Shown here piece by piece: positions 1 through 9,948 of a DNA stretch of 64,000 nucleotides. A model generated the notes under the pieces. It made no database searches. It was not told the DNA's origin and was given only the letters and a program-made list of their open reading frames with translations. This DNA is from Kosakonia sp. BYX6 (GTDB lineage: Bacteria; Pseudomonadota; Gammaproteobacteria; Enterobacterales; Enterobacteriaceae), in NCBI RefSeq assembly GCF_038449125.1, contig NZ_CP151800.1:3010406-3074405 (forward strand), written 5' to 3'. A program made the position numbers and the translations under genes. The stretch's first letter is position 1. Each line of letters opens with the position of its first letter.

Positions 1-409
1 CGTCGGGGCGGTCAAGATACCAGGTAATGTGACGGAACCCTTCGGCTTCACACTGCGTACAAAGCGCTTCGCCGGATTGATACACCCCTTCCAGCGCGGT
101 ATTCGCCGCCGGGCTGATTTCATTGACGATGCGCAGCGTAAACCGCTCTGGTAAACCATCAATAACCAGCTGGGAGCCTTCTTCTTTATAATTGGTCCAG
201 GGTTCATCATTTACATGAATGGAAATCAAGGTCAGTTCGCCGCCATCCAGGCGCAGCGGCACAGCAGAGGCGCTATGGCGTGACACTGTACTCAGCGCGG
301 TGACGACGGTTTTTGCGGCGTCAAGGTCGAAGGTCAAGTCAATATCACTAATCAGGTATTCCGGCGCACGGTAATCGTGGCGGTATTTAGCTTGTGGCTG
401 TTGTGTCAT
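1..409 (-). CDS. pepN: Aminopeptidase N, N-terminal part (cut by window edge)
   Basis: The minus-strand frame opens at the ATG at 409-407 and runs off the left edge, giving about 136 residues that begin MTQQPQAKYRHDYRAPEYL. This matches the start of E. coli PepN, a cytoplasmic M1-family zinc aminopeptidase of about 870 residues that trims N-terminal residues from peptides. Only the N-terminal beta domain is visible, including the stretch LDGGELTLISIHVNDEPW. The GAMEN and HEXXH catalytic motifs would lie outside the window. It is divergent from pncB, as in E. coli, with 264 bp of shared upstream DNA. Identity is secure from sequence and neighbour; activity cannot be judged from this fragment. 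Confidence 0.95.
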   Translation of the reverse strand, partial: MTQQPQAKYRHDYRAPEYLISDIDLTFDLDAAKTVVTALSTVSRHSASAVPLRLDGGELTLISIHVNDEPWTNYKEEGSQLVIDGLPERFTLRIVNEISPAANTALEGVYQSGEALCTQCEAEGFRHITWYLDRPD

Positions 410-580
410 AAAAAACCTTTAGCATCTTCTGTTGATTACGATTCCAGTCTATTCCGGTTGCCCCAAACGCGCCACGCGGAATGTTCATCTTTTCAGAGGG
501 AAAAGCTCTGTCTGCTACATTTTTCTAACAAGCGGCACGAAATGCCATCGACCCTTTCAACACGATGTGTTGTGATCGGG

Positions 581-609
581 GTTCAATAAATTGGTAAACA
601 AGGTATACT
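581..609 (+). promoter_or_regulatory. Candidate pncB promoter
   Basis: TATACT at 604-609 is a good -10 hexamer. Seventeen bases upstream is a weak -35 (GTTCAA, 581-586). Transcription would start near 616, about 58 bases before the pncB ATG and just ahead of the NadR-type palindrome. Inferred from sequence only. Confidence 0.45.
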
Positions 610-627
610 CCAGCGACTTACCTGCTT

Positions 628-645
628 TGTTTATTGTACTAAACG
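628..645 (+). promoter_or_regulatory. NadR-type operator upstream of pncB
   Basis: TGTTTA at 628-633, six bases, then TAAACG at 640-645. This differs by one base from the NadR box TGTTTA-N6-TAAACA known from enterobacterial NAD-synthesis genes, including pncB. It lies between the candidate -10 element and the start codon, where a bound repressor would block transcription when NAD is plentiful. Confidence 0.7.
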
Positions 646-673
646 CTCCTGTAAGAGGATGCTACTGCGCGCC

Positions 674-1876
674 ATGACTCAACACGCTTTTTCTGGTCTG
701 CAAACGCTGCTGGATACCGACGCCTACAAACTGCATATGCAGCAAGCGGTGTTCCACCATTATTATGACGTGCACGTCACGGCTGAATTCCGCTGTCGCG
801 GTGATGATCTGCTCGGTATTTATGCCGACGCCATCCGCGAACAGGTGGATGCGATGCAGCATCTGCGCTTGCAGGATGACGAGTACCTTTGGCTGTCCAG
901 CCTCCCCTTCTTTAAGACCGATTACCTCGACTGGCTACGTAACTTCCGCTACGACCCGCAACAAGTCACCATCAGCAACGATAACGGCAAACTGCATATT
1001 CGGCTTTCCGGCCCATGGCGCGAAGTGATTATGTGGGAAGTGCCGCTGCTGGCGGTTATCAGCGAAGTGGTACACCGTTGCCGCTCGCCGCGGGTCGGCG
1101 TAGAGCAGGCTCTGCTGCATCTGGAAGAAAAACTGGCGGATTTCGCTGTGCGCACCGCCTCGCGGGATATGTCCGGTTTCCGGTTGATGGACTTCGGCAC
1201 CCGCCGTCGTTTCTCCGCTGAAGTGCAGCAAGCAATTGTCGAGCGCCTTCAACAAGAACCGTGGTTTGTCGGCACCAGTAATTACGATTTGGCGCGCCGT
1301 CTGTCGCTGACGCCGATGGGGACGCAGGCCCATGAGTGGTTCCAGGCGCACCAGCAAATCAGCCCGGAACTGGCGACCAGCCAGCGCGCGGCTCTGGCGG
1401 CCTGGCTGGAAGAATATCCGGATCAGTTGGGTATTGCATTGACCGACTGCATTACCATGGATGCGTTTTTACGCGACTTCGGGCCGGAATTCGCCACTCG
1501 TTACCAGGGGCTGCGCCATGACTCCGGTGACCCGGTTGAATGGGGCGAAAAAGCCATCGCCCATTATGAAAAACTGGGTATTGATCCATTGTCGAAAACA
1601 TTAGTTTTCTCCGACAATCTCGATCTGAATAAAGCGTTGGATCTTTACGAGCATTTCGCCGCCAGAGTTAATCTTGGTTTTGGTATCGGTACCCGTTTGA
1701 CCTGCGATATTCCAGGCGTAAAGCCGTTGAATATCGTTATTAAACTGGTGGAGTGTAACGGTAAACCGGTGGCGAAATTATCCGACAGCCCTGGCAAAAC
1801 CATTTGCCACGACAAAGCATTCGTCCGCGCCTTGCGTGAAGCTTTCGATCTTCCTCAGGTCAGAAAGGCCAGTTAA
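674..1876 (+). CDS. pncB: Nicotinate phosphoribosyltransferase
   Basis: A 400-residue protein, the usual length for enterobacterial PncB. It makes nicotinate mononucleotide from nicotinate and PRPP, with ATP hydrolysis, in the salvage branch of NAD synthesis in the cytoplasm. I place the start at the ATG at 674 ([10 protein letters not shown]), not the in-frame ATG at 659, because E. coli PncB starts there and the sequence GTAAGAGGATG lies just upstream. His220 in GTQAHEW corresponds to the histidine phosphorylated during catalysis in the Salmonella enzyme. It is monocistronic: a strong terminator follows within 7 bases and a NadR-type palindrome lies upstream. Divergent from pepN. Confidence 0.97.
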   Translation: MTQHAFSGLQTLLDTDAYKLHMQQAVFHHYYDVHVTAEFRCRGDDLLGIYADAIREQVDAMQHLRLQDDEYLWLSSLPFFKTDYLDWLRNFRYDPQQVTISNDNGKLHIRLSGPWREVIMWEVPLLAVISEVVHRCRSPRVGVEQALLHLEEKLADFAVRTASRDMSGFRLMDFGTRRRFSAEVQQAIVERLQQEPWFVGTSNYDLARRLSLTPMGTQAHEWFQAHQQISPELATSQRAALAAWLEEYPDQLGIALTDCITMDAFLRDFGPEFATRYQGLRHDSGDPVEWGEKAIAHYEKLGIDPLSKTLVFSDNLDLNKALDLYEHFAARVNLGFGIGTRLTCDIPGVKPLNIVIKLVECNGKPVAKLSDSPGKTICHDKAFVRALREAFDLPQVRKAS

Positions 1877-1882
1877 TCATCA

Positions 1883-1906
1883 GGGAGCCACGCGGCTCCC
1901 TTTTTT
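1883..1906 (+). terminator. Rho-independent terminator of pncB
   Basis: GGGAGCC-ACGC-GGCTCCC hairpin followed by six T residues, just after the pncB stop codon. Confidence 0.9.
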
Positions 1907-2035
1907 ATCGACAAATTCTTAATGCTTCCTGCGAATTCTGCTTGTCTGATGGCGCTCGCCAGGTAACATAGGTCATCCCTCCCGTTTCGGGCGGACAAGT
2001 GTTTATTTTTTCCGACTATTAATAGAGAGAATATT

Positions 2036-3436
2036 ATGAGCGTTGTGCCTGTAGCCGACGTATTCCATAGTCGCGTAGCTGTTGACAGTGAAGTCACCGT
2101 ACGCGGATGGGTGCGCACCCGCCGAGATTCTAAAGCTGGCATCTCCTTCCTCGCCGTTTATGACGGCTCCTGCTTTAATCCTGTACAGGCCGTTATTAAT
2201 AATTCTCTGCCCAATTACAATGATGAAGTCCTGCATCTGACCACCGGCTGCTCCGTGGTTGTGACCGGCAAGGTCGTCGCTTCTCCGGGCGAAGGCCAGA
2301 GTCTGGAAATTCAGGCAACGTCGGTCGAAGTGACCGGTTGGGTTGAAGATCCGGATACCTATCCGATGGCGGCAAAACGCCACAGCATTGAATATCTGCG
2401 TGAAGTCGCGCACCTGCGCCCGCGCACCAACCTGATCGGCGCTGTTGCTCGCGTACGTCATACGCTGGCGCAGGCACTGCACCGCTTCTTTGATGAACAA
2501 GGTTTCTTCTGGGTCTCTTCCCCGCTGATCACCGCGTCGGATACAGAAGGTGCAGGCGAAATGTTCCGCGTTTCCACGCTGGATATGGAAAACCTGCCGC
2601 GCACGGCGCAAGGCAAAGTCGATTACGATAAAGATTTCTTCGGCAAAGAAGCGTTTCTGACGGTTTCCGGCCAGTTGAACGCTGAAACTTACGCGTGCGC
2701 ACTTTCTAAGGTTTATACCTTTGGCCCCACGTTCCGCGCGGAAAACTCCAACACCAGCCGCCACCTGGCTGAGTTCTGGATGCTGGAGCCGGAAATTGCC
2801 TTTGCTAATCTCGACGATAACGCCCGCCTCGCTGAAGCAATGCTGAAATATGCCTTTAAAGCGGCACTGGAAGAACGTCTGGACGATCTGCAATTCTTTG
2901 CAGAACGCGTGGATAAAGATGCGATTGGCCGTCTGGAGCGTTTTATCGCAGCAGATTTCGCGCAGGTGGATTATACCGACGCGGTTGCCATCCTTGAAAA
3001 ATGCGGTGAGAAGTTCGAGAACCCGGTGTACTGGGGCGTGGATCTGGCTTCCGAGCATGAGCGCTACCTGGCCGAGAAACACTTTAAAGCGCCCGTTGTC
3101 GTGAAAAACTACCCGAAAGAGATCAAAGCGTTCTATATGCGCCTTAACGACGACGGTAAAACCGTTGCGGCGATGGACGTGCTGGCCCCGGGCATCGGTG
3201 AAATTATTGGGGGTTCCCAGCGTGAAGAACGTCTCGATGTGCTGGATGCGCGTATGGCCGAGATGGGTTTGAACAAAGAAGACTACTGGTGGTATCGCGA
3301 TCTGCGCCGTTACGGCACCGTACCGCACGCTGGCTTCGGTCTGGGCTTCGAACGTCTGATCGCCTACGTTACCGGCGTACAAAACGTGCGTGATGTTATT
3401 CCCTTCCCACGCACCCCGCGTAACGCGACATTCTAA
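2036..3436 (+). CDS. asnS: Asparaginyl-tRNA synthetase
   Basis: A 466-residue protein, identical in length to E. coli AsnRS. It charges tRNA-Asn with asparagine in the cytoplasm. The first ~110 residues form the OB-fold anticodon-binding domain. The rest is a class IIb catalytic core, with motif 2 visible as [16 protein letters not shown] and motif 3 as GFGLGFERL near the C-terminus. A GAGAG ribosome site precedes the ATG at 2036. It stands alone between pncB and ompF with its own terminator. The long open frame on the opposite strand is a shadow of this gene. No anomalies seen. Confidence 0.98.
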   Translation: MSVVPVADVFHSRVAVDSEVTVRGWVRTRRDSKAGISFLAVYDGSCFNPVQAVINNSLPNYNDEVLHLTTGCSVVVTGKVVASPGEGQSLEIQATSVEVTGWVEDPDTYPMAAKRHSIEYLREVAHLRPRTNLIGAVARVRHTLAQALHRFFDEQGFFWVSSPLITASDTEGAGEMFRVSTLDMENLPRTAQGKVDYDKDFFGKEAFLTVSGQLNAETYACALSKVYTFGPTFRAENSNTSRHLAEFWMLEPEIAFANLDDNARLAEAMLKYAFKAALEERLDDLQFFAERVDKDAIGRLERFIAADFAQVDYTDAVAILEKCGEKFENPVYWGVDLASEHERYLAEKHFKAPVVVKNYPKEIKAFYMRLNDDGKTVAAMDVLAPGIGEIIGGSQREERLDVLDARMAEMGLNKEDYWWYRDLRRYGTVPHAGFGLGFERLIAYVTGVQNVRDVIPFPRTPRNATF

Positions 3437-3448
3437 TGCACTCTCAAG

Positions 3449-3472
3449 GCCAGCAGCTCTGCTGGCTTTTTT
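3449..3472 (+). terminator. Rho-independent terminator of asnS
   Basis: GCCAGC-AGCTCT-GCTGGC hairpin with a run of six T residues, 12 bases after the asnS stop. Confidence 0.85.
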
Positions 3473-3817
3473 CTTTCTCTTCGCTGTCAACTTTCCTTAA
3501 CAACTTTGCGACATTGCTCTCGCATTTAGCGCGCTGCTTACGCTTCTTTGCCTGTTTTTACGTCTGAAATACCTGTGTACAAAAAATAACCCCTACGAAT
3601 ATTGCGGGATGTTTCATTCGGATAATTAGCACATTTGGGTAAAATTCACACAGCTATCTGGATGGCTAAACACAAATATAAGAAAAACCCAGATGAGAAC
3701 CGTTCCTGGATAAGGAAAGCCTTTATCTCAATTAAATATAAGTAATTCATATAAATAGGAAAGGAAACGCTCATTTTGCCAGCAGTCTGTTCGGAATTTT
3801 GAGATGGTTCACAAAGT

Positions 3818-3900
3818 TCCGTTAAATTCACAAAATATTACACAATATTTCTTTTTGTTACTCCTTTAAGACATTTGTAGCACTTTCAGGCTAGCGAAAC
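3818..3900 (+). promoter_or_regulatory. OmpR-binding region (F1-F3 type) upstream of ompF
   Basis: By alignment from memory with the E. coli ompF promoter, the stretch from about 3818 (GTTAAATTCACAAAATATTAC) through TTTGTAGCACTTTC corresponds to the OmpR F1, F2 and F3 sites. It is AT-rich with repeated TTAC/GTAGC-like elements. The F3 part is nearly identical to E. coli; F1 and F2 are looser. Osmotic control by EnvZ-OmpR is therefore likely. Confidence 0.65.
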
Positions 3901-3920
3901 GTTTACATGTTTGGAAAGAT
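3892..3920 (+). promoter_or_regulatory. ompF promoter
   Basis: -35 TAGCGA at 3892-3897, 17-base spacer, -10 AAAGAT at 3915-3920, the same two hexamers as E. coli ompF. Transcription would start near 3927, giving a leader of about 110 bases. The leader around the ribosome site (CCAATGAGGGTAATAAAT) closely resembles the E. coli region paired by the small RNA MicF. Confidence 0.8.
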
Positions 3921-4037
3921 GCCTCTCAGACACAGAAAGACACCAAACTCTCATCAATAGTTCCGTAAATATTTATTGACGGAATTTATTGGCGGCAGTG
4001 GCAGGTGTTCAAAAAAAACCAATGAGGGTAATAAATA

Positions 4038-5126
4038 ATGATGAAGCGCAATATCCTGGCAGTGGTTATCCCTGCCCTGCTGGTAGCCGGTGCAGCTAAC
4101 GCTGCAGAAGTTTATAACAAAGACGGCAACAAAGTAGATATCTACGGTAAAGCTGTTGGTCTGCACTACTTCTCTGACAACGCTGGCAACGATGGCGATC
4201 AGACTTATGCTCGTCTGGGCTTCAAAGGCGAAACCAAAATCAACGATCAACTGACCGGTTACGGCCAGTGGGAATACCACTTCCAGGGTAGCAACTCTGA
4301 AGGCGGTACTGATGCGCTGAACGGCAACAAAACCCGTTTGGCATTTGCTGGTCTGAAATTTGGCGATGCAGGTTCTTTCGACTACGGTCGTAACTACGGT
4401 CTGGTCTACGACGCAATCGGCATCACCGATATGCTGCCAGAGTTCGGTGGCGAAACTGGCGCAAGCGACAACTTCTTTGCTGGCCGTAACGGTGGCCTGG
4501 CTACCTACCGCAACAGCAACTTCTTCGGCTTGGTTGACGGCCTGAACTTCGGTGTTCAGTACCTGGGTAAAAACGAGCGCGCAACAAGTGCTGTTACAGA
4601 TGATCTCTCTGATATCCAGCGCTCTAACGGCGACGGCTGGGCGACCTCTCTGAGCTACGATTTCGAAGGCTTCGGTATCGTGGGTGGCTACGGTGCAGCA
4701 GACCGTACCGACGCACAGCAGAGCCCTCTGGTTCGTGGTCACGGAGATAAAGCTGAGCAGTGGGCCGCTGGTCTGAAATATGATGCTAACAACATCTACC
4801 TGGCAGCACTGTATGGTGAAATGCGCAACGCAGCTCGTATCTCTGGCGGCCTTGCTAACAAAACCCAGGATTTCTCTGTCGTTGCACAGTACCAGTTCGA
4901 CTTCGGTCTGCGTCCGTCCATCGCTTACTACAAATCCAAAGCGAAAGATGTTGAGGATGTTGGCAACGAAGATTACCTGAACTATATCGAAGTAGGTGCG
5001 ACTTACTACTTCAACAAAAACATGTCCACCTATGTTGACTACATCATCAACCAGATCGATGACGACAACAAACTGGGCCTGGCTTCTGACGACACCGTTG
5101 CTGTAGGTATCGTTTACCAGTTCTAA
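4038..5126 (+). CDS. ompF: Outer membrane porin OmpF
   Basis: A 362-residue precursor, the same length as E. coli OmpF. Residues 1-22 are a Sec signal peptide cleaved after NAANA, leaving [19 protein letters not shown]. The mature protein is a 16-strand trimeric beta-barrel for passive entry of small hydrophilic solutes. The constriction-loop motif [11 protein letters not shown] (loop 3) and the terminal phenylalanine needed for BAM-mediated assembly are present. The surface loops differ most from E. coli, including the one around [16 protein letters not shown]. The start [10 protein letters not shown] follows a GAGGG ribosome site. The promoter and terminator are its own. Because of the E. 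coli-like promoter and its place between asnS and aspC, I call ompF rather than ompC. Confidence 0.96.
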   Translation: MMKRNILAVVIPALLVAGAANAAEVYNKDGNKVDIYGKAVGLHYFSDNAGNDGDQTYARLGFKGETKINDQLTGYGQWEYHFQGSNSEGGTDALNGNKTRLAFAGLKFGDAGSFDYGRNYGLVYDAIGITDMLPEFGGETGASDNFFAGRNGGLATYRNSNFFGLVDGLNFGVQYLGKNERATSAVTDDLSDIQRSNGDGWATSLSYDFEGFGIVGGYGAADRTDAQQSPLVRGHGDKAEQWAAGLKYDANNIYLAALYGEMRNAARISGGLANKTQDFSVVAQYQFDFGLRPSIAYYKSKAKDVEDVGNEDYLNYIEVGATYYFNKNMSTYVDYIINQIDDDNKLGLASDDTVAVGIVYQF

Positions 5127-5157
5127 TCAGTCAACCTCGACTGTTATATGCATATCA

Positions 5158-5182
5158 AACAGGGCTTCGGCCCTGTTTTTTT
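5158..5182 (+). terminator. Rho-independent terminator of ompF
   Basis: AACAGGGC-TTCG-GCCCTGTT hairpin with UUCG tetraloop and a T tract, about 30 bases after the ompF stop. Confidence 0.92.
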
Positions 5183-5312
5183 ATGTCTGCGAGATAAAGA
5201 CTTAAGACTTTTGAAAAGTGTCGCGCTTTTTATCGCAAACGGTTGGCAATTCCTGTGTCAGCCGTTAACCTGATAACGGATTTCCCTTCTGTCATCAAAA
5301 TGGAACCTCGTC

Positions 5313-6503
5313 ATGTTTGAGAATATTACCGCTGCCCCTGCCGACCCTATTCTGGGCCTGGCCGATTTGTTTCGCGCCGATGAACGCCCTAATAAAATCA
5401 ACTTAGGTATTGGTGTCTATAAAGACGAAACCGGTAAGACCCCGGTCCTGACCAGTGTGAAAAAAGCAGAGCTTTATCTGCTGGAAAATGAAACCACCAA
5501 AAATTACCTCGGCATCGACGGTATTCCTGAATTTGGCCGTTGCACGCAGGAACTGCTGTTCGGTAAAGGCAGCGCGATTATCAATGACAAACGAGCGCGC
5601 ACGGCGCAAACCCCTGGCGGTACCGGTGGTCTGCGCGTCGCAGCAGATTTCCTCGCCAAAAACACCACGGCAAAACGCATTTGGGTCAGCAACCCAAGCT
5701 GGCCGAACCATAAAGGCGTGTTTAATTCCGCCGGTCTGGAAGTGTGTGAATACACTTATTACGATGCGCAGAATCACGCACTGGACTTCGACGGCCTGCT
5801 GGCCAGTCTGAACAAGGCGCAGGCAGGCGACGTGGTGCTGTTCCATGGCTGCTGCCATAACCCGACGGGTATCGATCCTACGCTTGAGCAGTGGGAAACG
5901 CTGGCAAAGCTTTCTGTAGAGAAAGGCTGGCTGCCGCTGTTCGATTTCGCTTACCAGGGCTTTGCGCGCGGTCTGGAAGAGGACGCCGAAGGTCTACGGG
6001 CGTTTGCCGCGCTGCATAAAGAACTGCTGGTCGCCAGCTCATTCTCGAAAAACTTTGGCTTGTATAACGAGCGTGTCGGTGCCTGTACCCTAGTTTGCGC
6101 CGATGCAGAAAGCGCCGATCGCGCATTCAGCCAGATGAAAGCGGTGATCCGCGCTAACTATTCCAACCCGCCGGCCCACGGTGCATCTGTGGTCGCAACC
6201 ATCCTCAGCAATCCGACACTGCGTGCTATCTGGGAACAGGAGCTGACGGACATGCGCCAACGCATCCAGCGTATGCGTCTGCTGTTTGTGAACACATTGC
6301 AGGAAAAAGGGGCTAATCGTGATTTCAGCTTTATCACCCGACAGAATGGGATGTTCTCATTCAGCGGCCTGACCAAAGATCAGGTGCTGCGTCTGCGTGA
6401 AGAGTTTGGCATCTACGCCGTGGCATCCGGGCGTATCAACGTCGCGGGCATGACGCCGGACAATATGTCTCCGCTATGCGAAGCGATTGTCGCTGTGCTG
6501 TAA
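5313..6503 (+). CDS. aspC: Aspartate aminotransferase
   Basis: A 396-residue PLP enzyme, the same length as E. coli AspC. It interconverts oxaloacetate plus glutamate with aspartate plus 2-oxoglutarate in the cytoplasm, and can also act on aromatic 2-oxo acids. The Schiff-base lysine is Lys246 in [15 protein letters not shown]. The cofactor-binding segments HNPTG and [11 protein letters not shown] are intact. It starts at the ATG at 5313 ([16 protein letters not shown]) and is monocistronic, converging on gloC across a shared terminator. TyrB is the alternative family member, but sequence and position favour AspC. Confidence 0.97.
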   Translation: MFENITAAPADPILGLADLFRADERPNKINLGIGVYKDETGKTPVLTSVKKAELYLLENETTKNYLGIDGIPEFGRCTQELLFGKGSAIINDKRARTAQTPGGTGGLRVAADFLAKNTTAKRIWVSNPSWPNHKGVFNSAGLEVCEYTYYDAQNHALDFDGLLASLNKAQAGDVVLFHGCCHNPTGIDPTLEQWETLAKLSVEKGWLPLFDFAYQGFARGLEEDAEGLRAFAALHKELLVASSFSKNFGLYNERVGACTLVCADAESADRAFSQMKAVIRANYSNPPAHGASVVATILSNPTLRAIWEQELTDMRQRIQRMRLLFVNTLQEKGANRDFSFITRQNGMFSFSGLTKDQVLRLREEFGIYAVASGRINVAGMTPDNMSPLCEAIVAVL

Positions 6504-6517
6504 GCCGCGCAAAACAG

Positions 6518-6544
6518 AAAGGGTCGCCTGGGCGACCCTTTTTT
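6518..6544. terminator. Bidirectional terminator between aspC and gloC
   Basis: GGGTCGCC-TG-GGCGACCC hairpin flanked by A residues on the left and a T run on the right, so it can end both the rightward aspC transcript and leftward transcripts from gloC. Confidence 0.88.
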
Positions 6545-6546
6545 AT

Positions 6547-7194
6547 TTACCAAACCGGTTGTTCATCTTGCAGGAAGGGGTTGTGTAACCGCTCATTCCC
6601 CAACGTTGAGAGAGGACCGTGCCCCGGAATAAAGGTCACGTCATCGCCCAGCGGCAACAACTTACGTTTGATTGAATCAATCAGTTGCGCGTGGTTACCT
6701 TTCGGGAAATCGCTGCGCCCTACACCGCCTTTAAAGACCACGTCGCCGGAAACCAGCAAACGCGACTGCGCGTCGAAGAACACAATGTGCCCCGGCGTAT
6801 GCCCTGGGCAGTGCAGCACTTGCAGGTTGACCTTTCCTACCGTCACGCTGTCGCCTTCATTCAACCAGCGATCGGGCGTCAGCGGCTGGCATTCATCCAA
6901 ACCAAACATACGGCTCTGAGCGGGTAAACCTTGCAGCCAGAACTCATCTTCTTTTTCCGGGCCGATAATCGGCACACCATAATGCTGCGCTAATGCAGCC
7001 GCTGCGCCTACGTGATCGAGGTGACCATGCGTAAGCAGGATTTGCGTCAGCGTCACACCGGAAGCGTCCACTTCCTGAATAATGCGTTCTGCGTCTCCGC
7101 CGGGATCAACCACGGCAGCGAGTTGCGTCTGTTCACACCAGATAAGCGAACAATTCTGGGAGAACGCGGTAACCGGAATAATACGATAGTTCAT
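6547..7194 (-). CDS. gloC: Hydroxyacylglutathione hydrolase (type II glyoxalase)
   Basis: A 215-residue metallo-beta-lactamase-fold enzyme, known as YcbL/GloC in E. coli. It hydrolyses S-lactoylglutathione to lactate and glutathione, the second step of methylglyoxal removal. The metal-binding motif THGHLDH is at residues 55-61. Further ligands appear in [10 protein letters not shown], in the Asp of [10 protein letters not shown], and in the His of IPGHGPLS near the C-terminus. It lacks the C-terminal helical domain of GloB, so it is the short form. It lies 26 bp downstream of mepK on the same strand and may share a transcript. Substrate assignment rests on the family. Confidence 0.93.
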   Translation of the reverse strand: MNYRIIPVTAFSQNCSLIWCEQTQLAAVVDPGGDAERIIQEVDASGVTLTQILLTHGHLDHVGAAAALAQHYGVPIIGPEKEDEFWLQGLPAQSRMFGLDECQPLTPDRWLNEGDSVTVGKVNLQVLHCPGHTPGHIVFFDAQSRLLVSGDVVFKGGVGRSDFPKGNHAQLIDSIKRKLLPLGDDVTFIPGHGPLSTLGNERLHNPFLQDEQPVW

Positions 7195-7220
7195 ACTGCT
7201 CCTGTAGCTCAGCCTGAGTT

Positions 7221-7769
7221 TTACCAGTGCCTTACCGGCCCGGTATCAATATGCACAAAGTTGCTGCTGGGGTAGTATCCTACACCACCAGCGCGCAGAG
7301 ATAACGCAGCTTTGCGAATATTGCTCAGAGAAATCCCTTCGATGTGGAAATCCATGGCCTGACCTTTGGTGTGATAGCTGTGCTTTGCTACCCCGCGACT
7401 ATGCGCGCGAAGATCATTATTGGTGCCTAATGAGCGGTAACCCGAGATCAGTTGCACGGGTTTGCTTGTTCCCAGCAGCCCTTGCAAACGGAAAAGATGG
7501 TCGAATAACTGAGGATCGATGCTTTTAATTTTGTTCGCGCGGTAATCACGGAAAAAATGGTTAAGCTTTGCTAATTCTTCCTGAATATAGCCTTTACCAT
7601 CAAAGAACTCAGCTTTAATAGATTCCCCGGTATGCAGATTATTCAGCGTCAGAATACGCGGGCGCGGCGTGGAAAGGGTGGCAAATGCCGATGTTGGTAG
7701 CATGGCGGCACCGAGAGCGGCCCCACCCAACGCCAGCAGTTTGCGGCGATTAGCGTCAAATTTATCCAT
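7221..7769 (-). CDS. mepK: Murein DD-endopeptidase MepK
   Basis: A 182-residue member of the M15A/DUF882 peptidase family, YcbK in older E. coli maps. MepK cleaves peptidoglycan cross-links, including the 3-3 links made by LD-transpeptidases. The N-terminus [20 protein letters not shown] is a twin-arginine signal, cleaved after about residue 30 (TSAFA), so the folded enzyme is exported to the periplasm. Zinc-site residues are visible in the His of [10 protein letters not shown], the Asp of [10 protein letters not shown] and the His of FVHIDTG. The preceding gene, ldtD, makes the bonds this enzyme cuts, so the order ldtD-mepK is functionally coherent. Confidence 0.93.
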   Translation of the reverse strand: MDKFDANRRKLLALGGAALGAAMLPTSAFATLSTPRPRILTLNNLHTGESIKAEFFDGKGYIQEELAKLNHFFRDYRANKIKSIDPQLFDHLFRLQGLLGTSKPVQLISGYRSLGTNNDLRAHSRGVAKHSYHTKGQAMDFHIEGISLSNIRKAALSLRAGGVGYYPSSNFVHIDTGPVRHW

Positions 7770-7958
7770 GATAATCAGGTCTACAGATAAAACAGAATTG
7801 AACGTTATTTATGCACTTCTTTAGCGCACGAGAGGCACCTTACCGGGCAAAAAACGCCGCGTCAAGGCTGCCTCTTCCCAGCAAATACGGGCTCTGTAGA
7901 CTAAAAGGCCCGTTATTTGCCTGTTTTTACGACAACAGAATGTCGCAAACTGCTTCAT

Positions 7959-9764
7959 TTACCTGATTAATTGTTCAGCTTTTGGCAAGATTTGTGCGCC
8001 CGATCGCGCTGTCAGATCGTAATTGTAAATATCTGTACGATATTGCGTGCGACCATCAGCACCGACAAACGCCGTCAAATAATACAGATTGACAGGAATA
8101 TCATGGCGAATATTAACGTAGCGGGTATTCCCCTGCTTTAACGCATCGGAAATCCGCGTGTCATTCCAGCCCGCATCCTGCAAGAGCATGTTGGCCAATT
8201 CAGAGGCCTTATTCACCCGCACGCAGCCAGAACTCAGCGCGCGCGCCTGTTTCTGGAACAAGTTATGGTTCGGCGTGTCATGCAAATAGATTGCATCTGA
8301 ACTCGGCATGTTGAACTTATAACGCCCTAACGAGTTCTGCACGCCCGGCGCCTGCTGGAAGCGGAACGGTAAGTTGGATGGCGTAATGGTGGCCCAGTCG
8401 ACCATCGCCGGATCAATCGGTTCTTTGCTGTTCCAGCCACGCAACACTGTGTAACCATGGCGTTCAAGGTAAGTCGGGTCGTTCCAGACTTTCGGCAAAA
8501 TGTCCTTACGCGCCAGCGTCGGCGGCACGTTCCACGGCGGGTTCACCACTACGTTATTCAACGCACTGCTCATCATTGGCGTTTTACGATCCGGGCGACC
8601 TACGATGACTCGGGAAGCCAGAACCTGGTTACCGTTGAGGTAATAGACCAGTGAATATTCCGGAATGTTAACCATAATGCCGGTGGAGAGCGTGGCCGGA
8701 AGCAAACGCAAACGCTGGATATTGAGCGCCAGCAAACCCGCACGCTGCGCCGGGCTGACATTCAGCCAGTCACGCGTCGCCTGACCAATCGCGCCGTCAG
8801 CATGCAGCCCTTGCCAGGACTGAAAGCGTTTAACCGCGTCCACCAACGTACGGTCATAGGCCGCGCGTGTTTGCTGCGTTTTCTTCTCAGTCTGCGCGGA
8901 AGGGCTGACAGCAACGTTGTTATCGCCAGGCAAGGCGATGTCCGGCCCGCCATCCAGCATGCCGGTGCGTTGCAGAATCTCGCGCAGCGCAGGCACATCT
9001 TTGCTCCACTGGCCCGGTCGTAACGTTGTCGTACTGGTGATTTGCGGCCACGGGCGGGAATCTCCCACCAGCGTCAGTAAGGACTGATGCATGGCCGTAT
9101 ATTGCGGATGGTGCGGCGCAAGGCTGTCAATAAATGACGGCAGCGAACCGTTATCGAGCGCTAATTGCCACTGATTGATCACGGAGATAGCCGGCGTAGC
9201 AAGCGTGTAAGGTTTATCGCTGTAGAGCCAGCGTTGACCTTTCGCCTGGATACCGGCGACAAAATGCAAGTACCCCATCATCGCGTCTGAGAGCACAACG
9301 TCTCGCGCCATACCCGTCACGCTAGGATCGGTCAACAATTCTACCCAAGTAGTGAATTGCGGCTGGAAACCGGCAATCGCCACTTCGGCCAGCTGCTGTT
9401 GGAATGCCTGCACCGCATCGCGGTTTTCCCACATCAGCTGCTGCCCACGCGCCGCGTACAGCGCCGCAAGCTGATCCATATAGACCGGCGTCCAGTTGGC
9501 GGGCAATTGCGATTGCAATTGTGCGCGCGCATCAGCAACGGAAACACCGGCAGGGAAAGGTTTCACGCCGATCATCATCGCGGTCGCGGGAGATTGTTCC
9601 AGCGGCTGCGGTAGCATCGTCGGTTGTTCACCCGGCGTTGCCGAGGTGTCCACCGGGACTATTTCAGGCTCATCGGCCTGCACGTTAAACAGTGGAGCGA
9701 ATGCAAATGCCAGACACAAACTTAATGCTGACATTCGACGACCATACGACTTCTTAAGCAACAT
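7959..9764 (-). CDS. ldtD: L,D-transpeptidase LdtD
   Basis: A 601-residue periplasmic enzyme (YcbB in E. coli, 615 residues) that forms 3-3 cross-links between meso-diaminopimelate residues of peptidoglycan. This supports the wall under envelope stress and can bypass beta-lactams. Residues 1-30 form a signal peptide ([20 protein letters not shown], cleaved near FNVQA). A peptidoglycan-binding segment lies near residues 300-340 ([19 protein letters not shown]). The C-terminal YkuD domain carries the catalytic Cys514 in [13 protein letters not shown], preceded by YLHDTPNH. A CpxR-like box about 95 bases upstream fits Cpx stress induction, which is known for E. coli ldtD. Confidence 0.95.
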   Translation of the reverse strand: MLLKKSYGRRMSALSLCLAFAFAPLFNVQADEPEIVPVDTSATPGEQPTMLPQPLEQSPATAMMIGVKPFPAGVSVADARAQLQSQLPANWTPVYMDQLAALYAARGQQLMWENRDAVQAFQQQLAEVAIAGFQPQFTTWVELLTDPSVTGMARDVVLSDAMMGYLHFVAGIQAKGQRWLYSDKPYTLATPAISVINQWQLALDNGSLPSFIDSLAPHHPQYTAMHQSLLTLVGDSRPWPQITSTTTLRPGQWSKDVPALREILQRTGMLDGGPDIALPGDNNVAVSPSAQTEKKTQQTRAAYDRTLVDAVKRFQSWQGLHADGAIGQATRDWLNVSPAQRAGLLALNIQRLRLLPATLSTGIMVNIPEYSLVYYLNGNQVLASRVIVGRPDRKTPMMSSALNNVVVNPPWNVPPTLARKDILPKVWNDPTYLERHGYTVLRGWNSKEPIDPAMVDWATITPSNLPFRFQQAPGVQNSLGRYKFNMPSSDAIYLHDTPNHNLFQKQARALSSGCVRVNKASELANMLLQDAGWNDTRISDALKQGNTRYVNIRHDIPVNLYYLTAFVGADGRTQYRTDIYNYDLTARSGAQILPKAEQLIR

Positions 9765-9818
9765 CCCTTGCCCCCTGTTCTCTCACATTGCATGTGACGG
9801 GTTCGTCACCTTTCTCTC

Positions 9819-9870
9819 AGTATATAAAGACAAAAAAGCATTTGCCTTCCCTAGTGTAAAGAAGTTTAAA
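9819..9870 (-). promoter_or_regulatory. ldtD promoter region with CpxR-like box
   Basis: Reading leftwards, a -10 element TATACT occupies 9824-9819, about 55 bases before the ldtD ATG; its -35 is weak. Further upstream, GTAAA-GAAGT-TTAAA at 9856-9870 (plus-strand reading) differs by one base from the CpxR consensus GTAAA-N5-GTAAA. The match is visible; the regulatory role is inferred from E. coli ldtD. Confidence 0.5.
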
Positions 9871-9905
9871 GATTAAACATCGGCTGGCAACGATTTTCAG
9901 ATAAC

Positions 9906-9932
9906 AAAAAGGGCGGCATTTCTGCCGCCCTT
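9906..9932 (-). terminator. Terminator of the cmoM-mukFEB operon
   Basis: GGGCGGCA-TTTC-TGCCGCCC hairpin whose left side is a run of A residues, that is a T tract on the minus strand, 17 bases beyond the mukB stop. Confidence 0.88.
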
Positions 9933-9948
9933 ATATCAAATAATGCCG

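Larger units (their letters stand above)
3473..4037. other. asnS-ompF intergenic region
   Basis: About 565 bases, AT-rich. The right third holds the ompF promoter, OmpR-binding region and untranslated leader. The left part has no convincing gene: a 61-codon minus-strand frame at 3646-3831 has neither a ribosome site nor a recognisable product. The gap has about the same size as in E. coli, where distal OmpR and IHF sites lie in the left part; I cannot place those exactly here. Confidence 0.6.

Noticed and set aside
2003-3490. 495-codon open frame on the minus strand opposite asnS
   Set aside because: Shadow of asnS; asnS is full length and conserved, and the reverse frame has no recognisable motifs.
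3646-3831. 61-codon minus-strand frame in the asnS-ompF gap
   Set aside because: No ribosome site, overlaps the region expected to hold distal OmpR/IHF sites, and no recognisable product.
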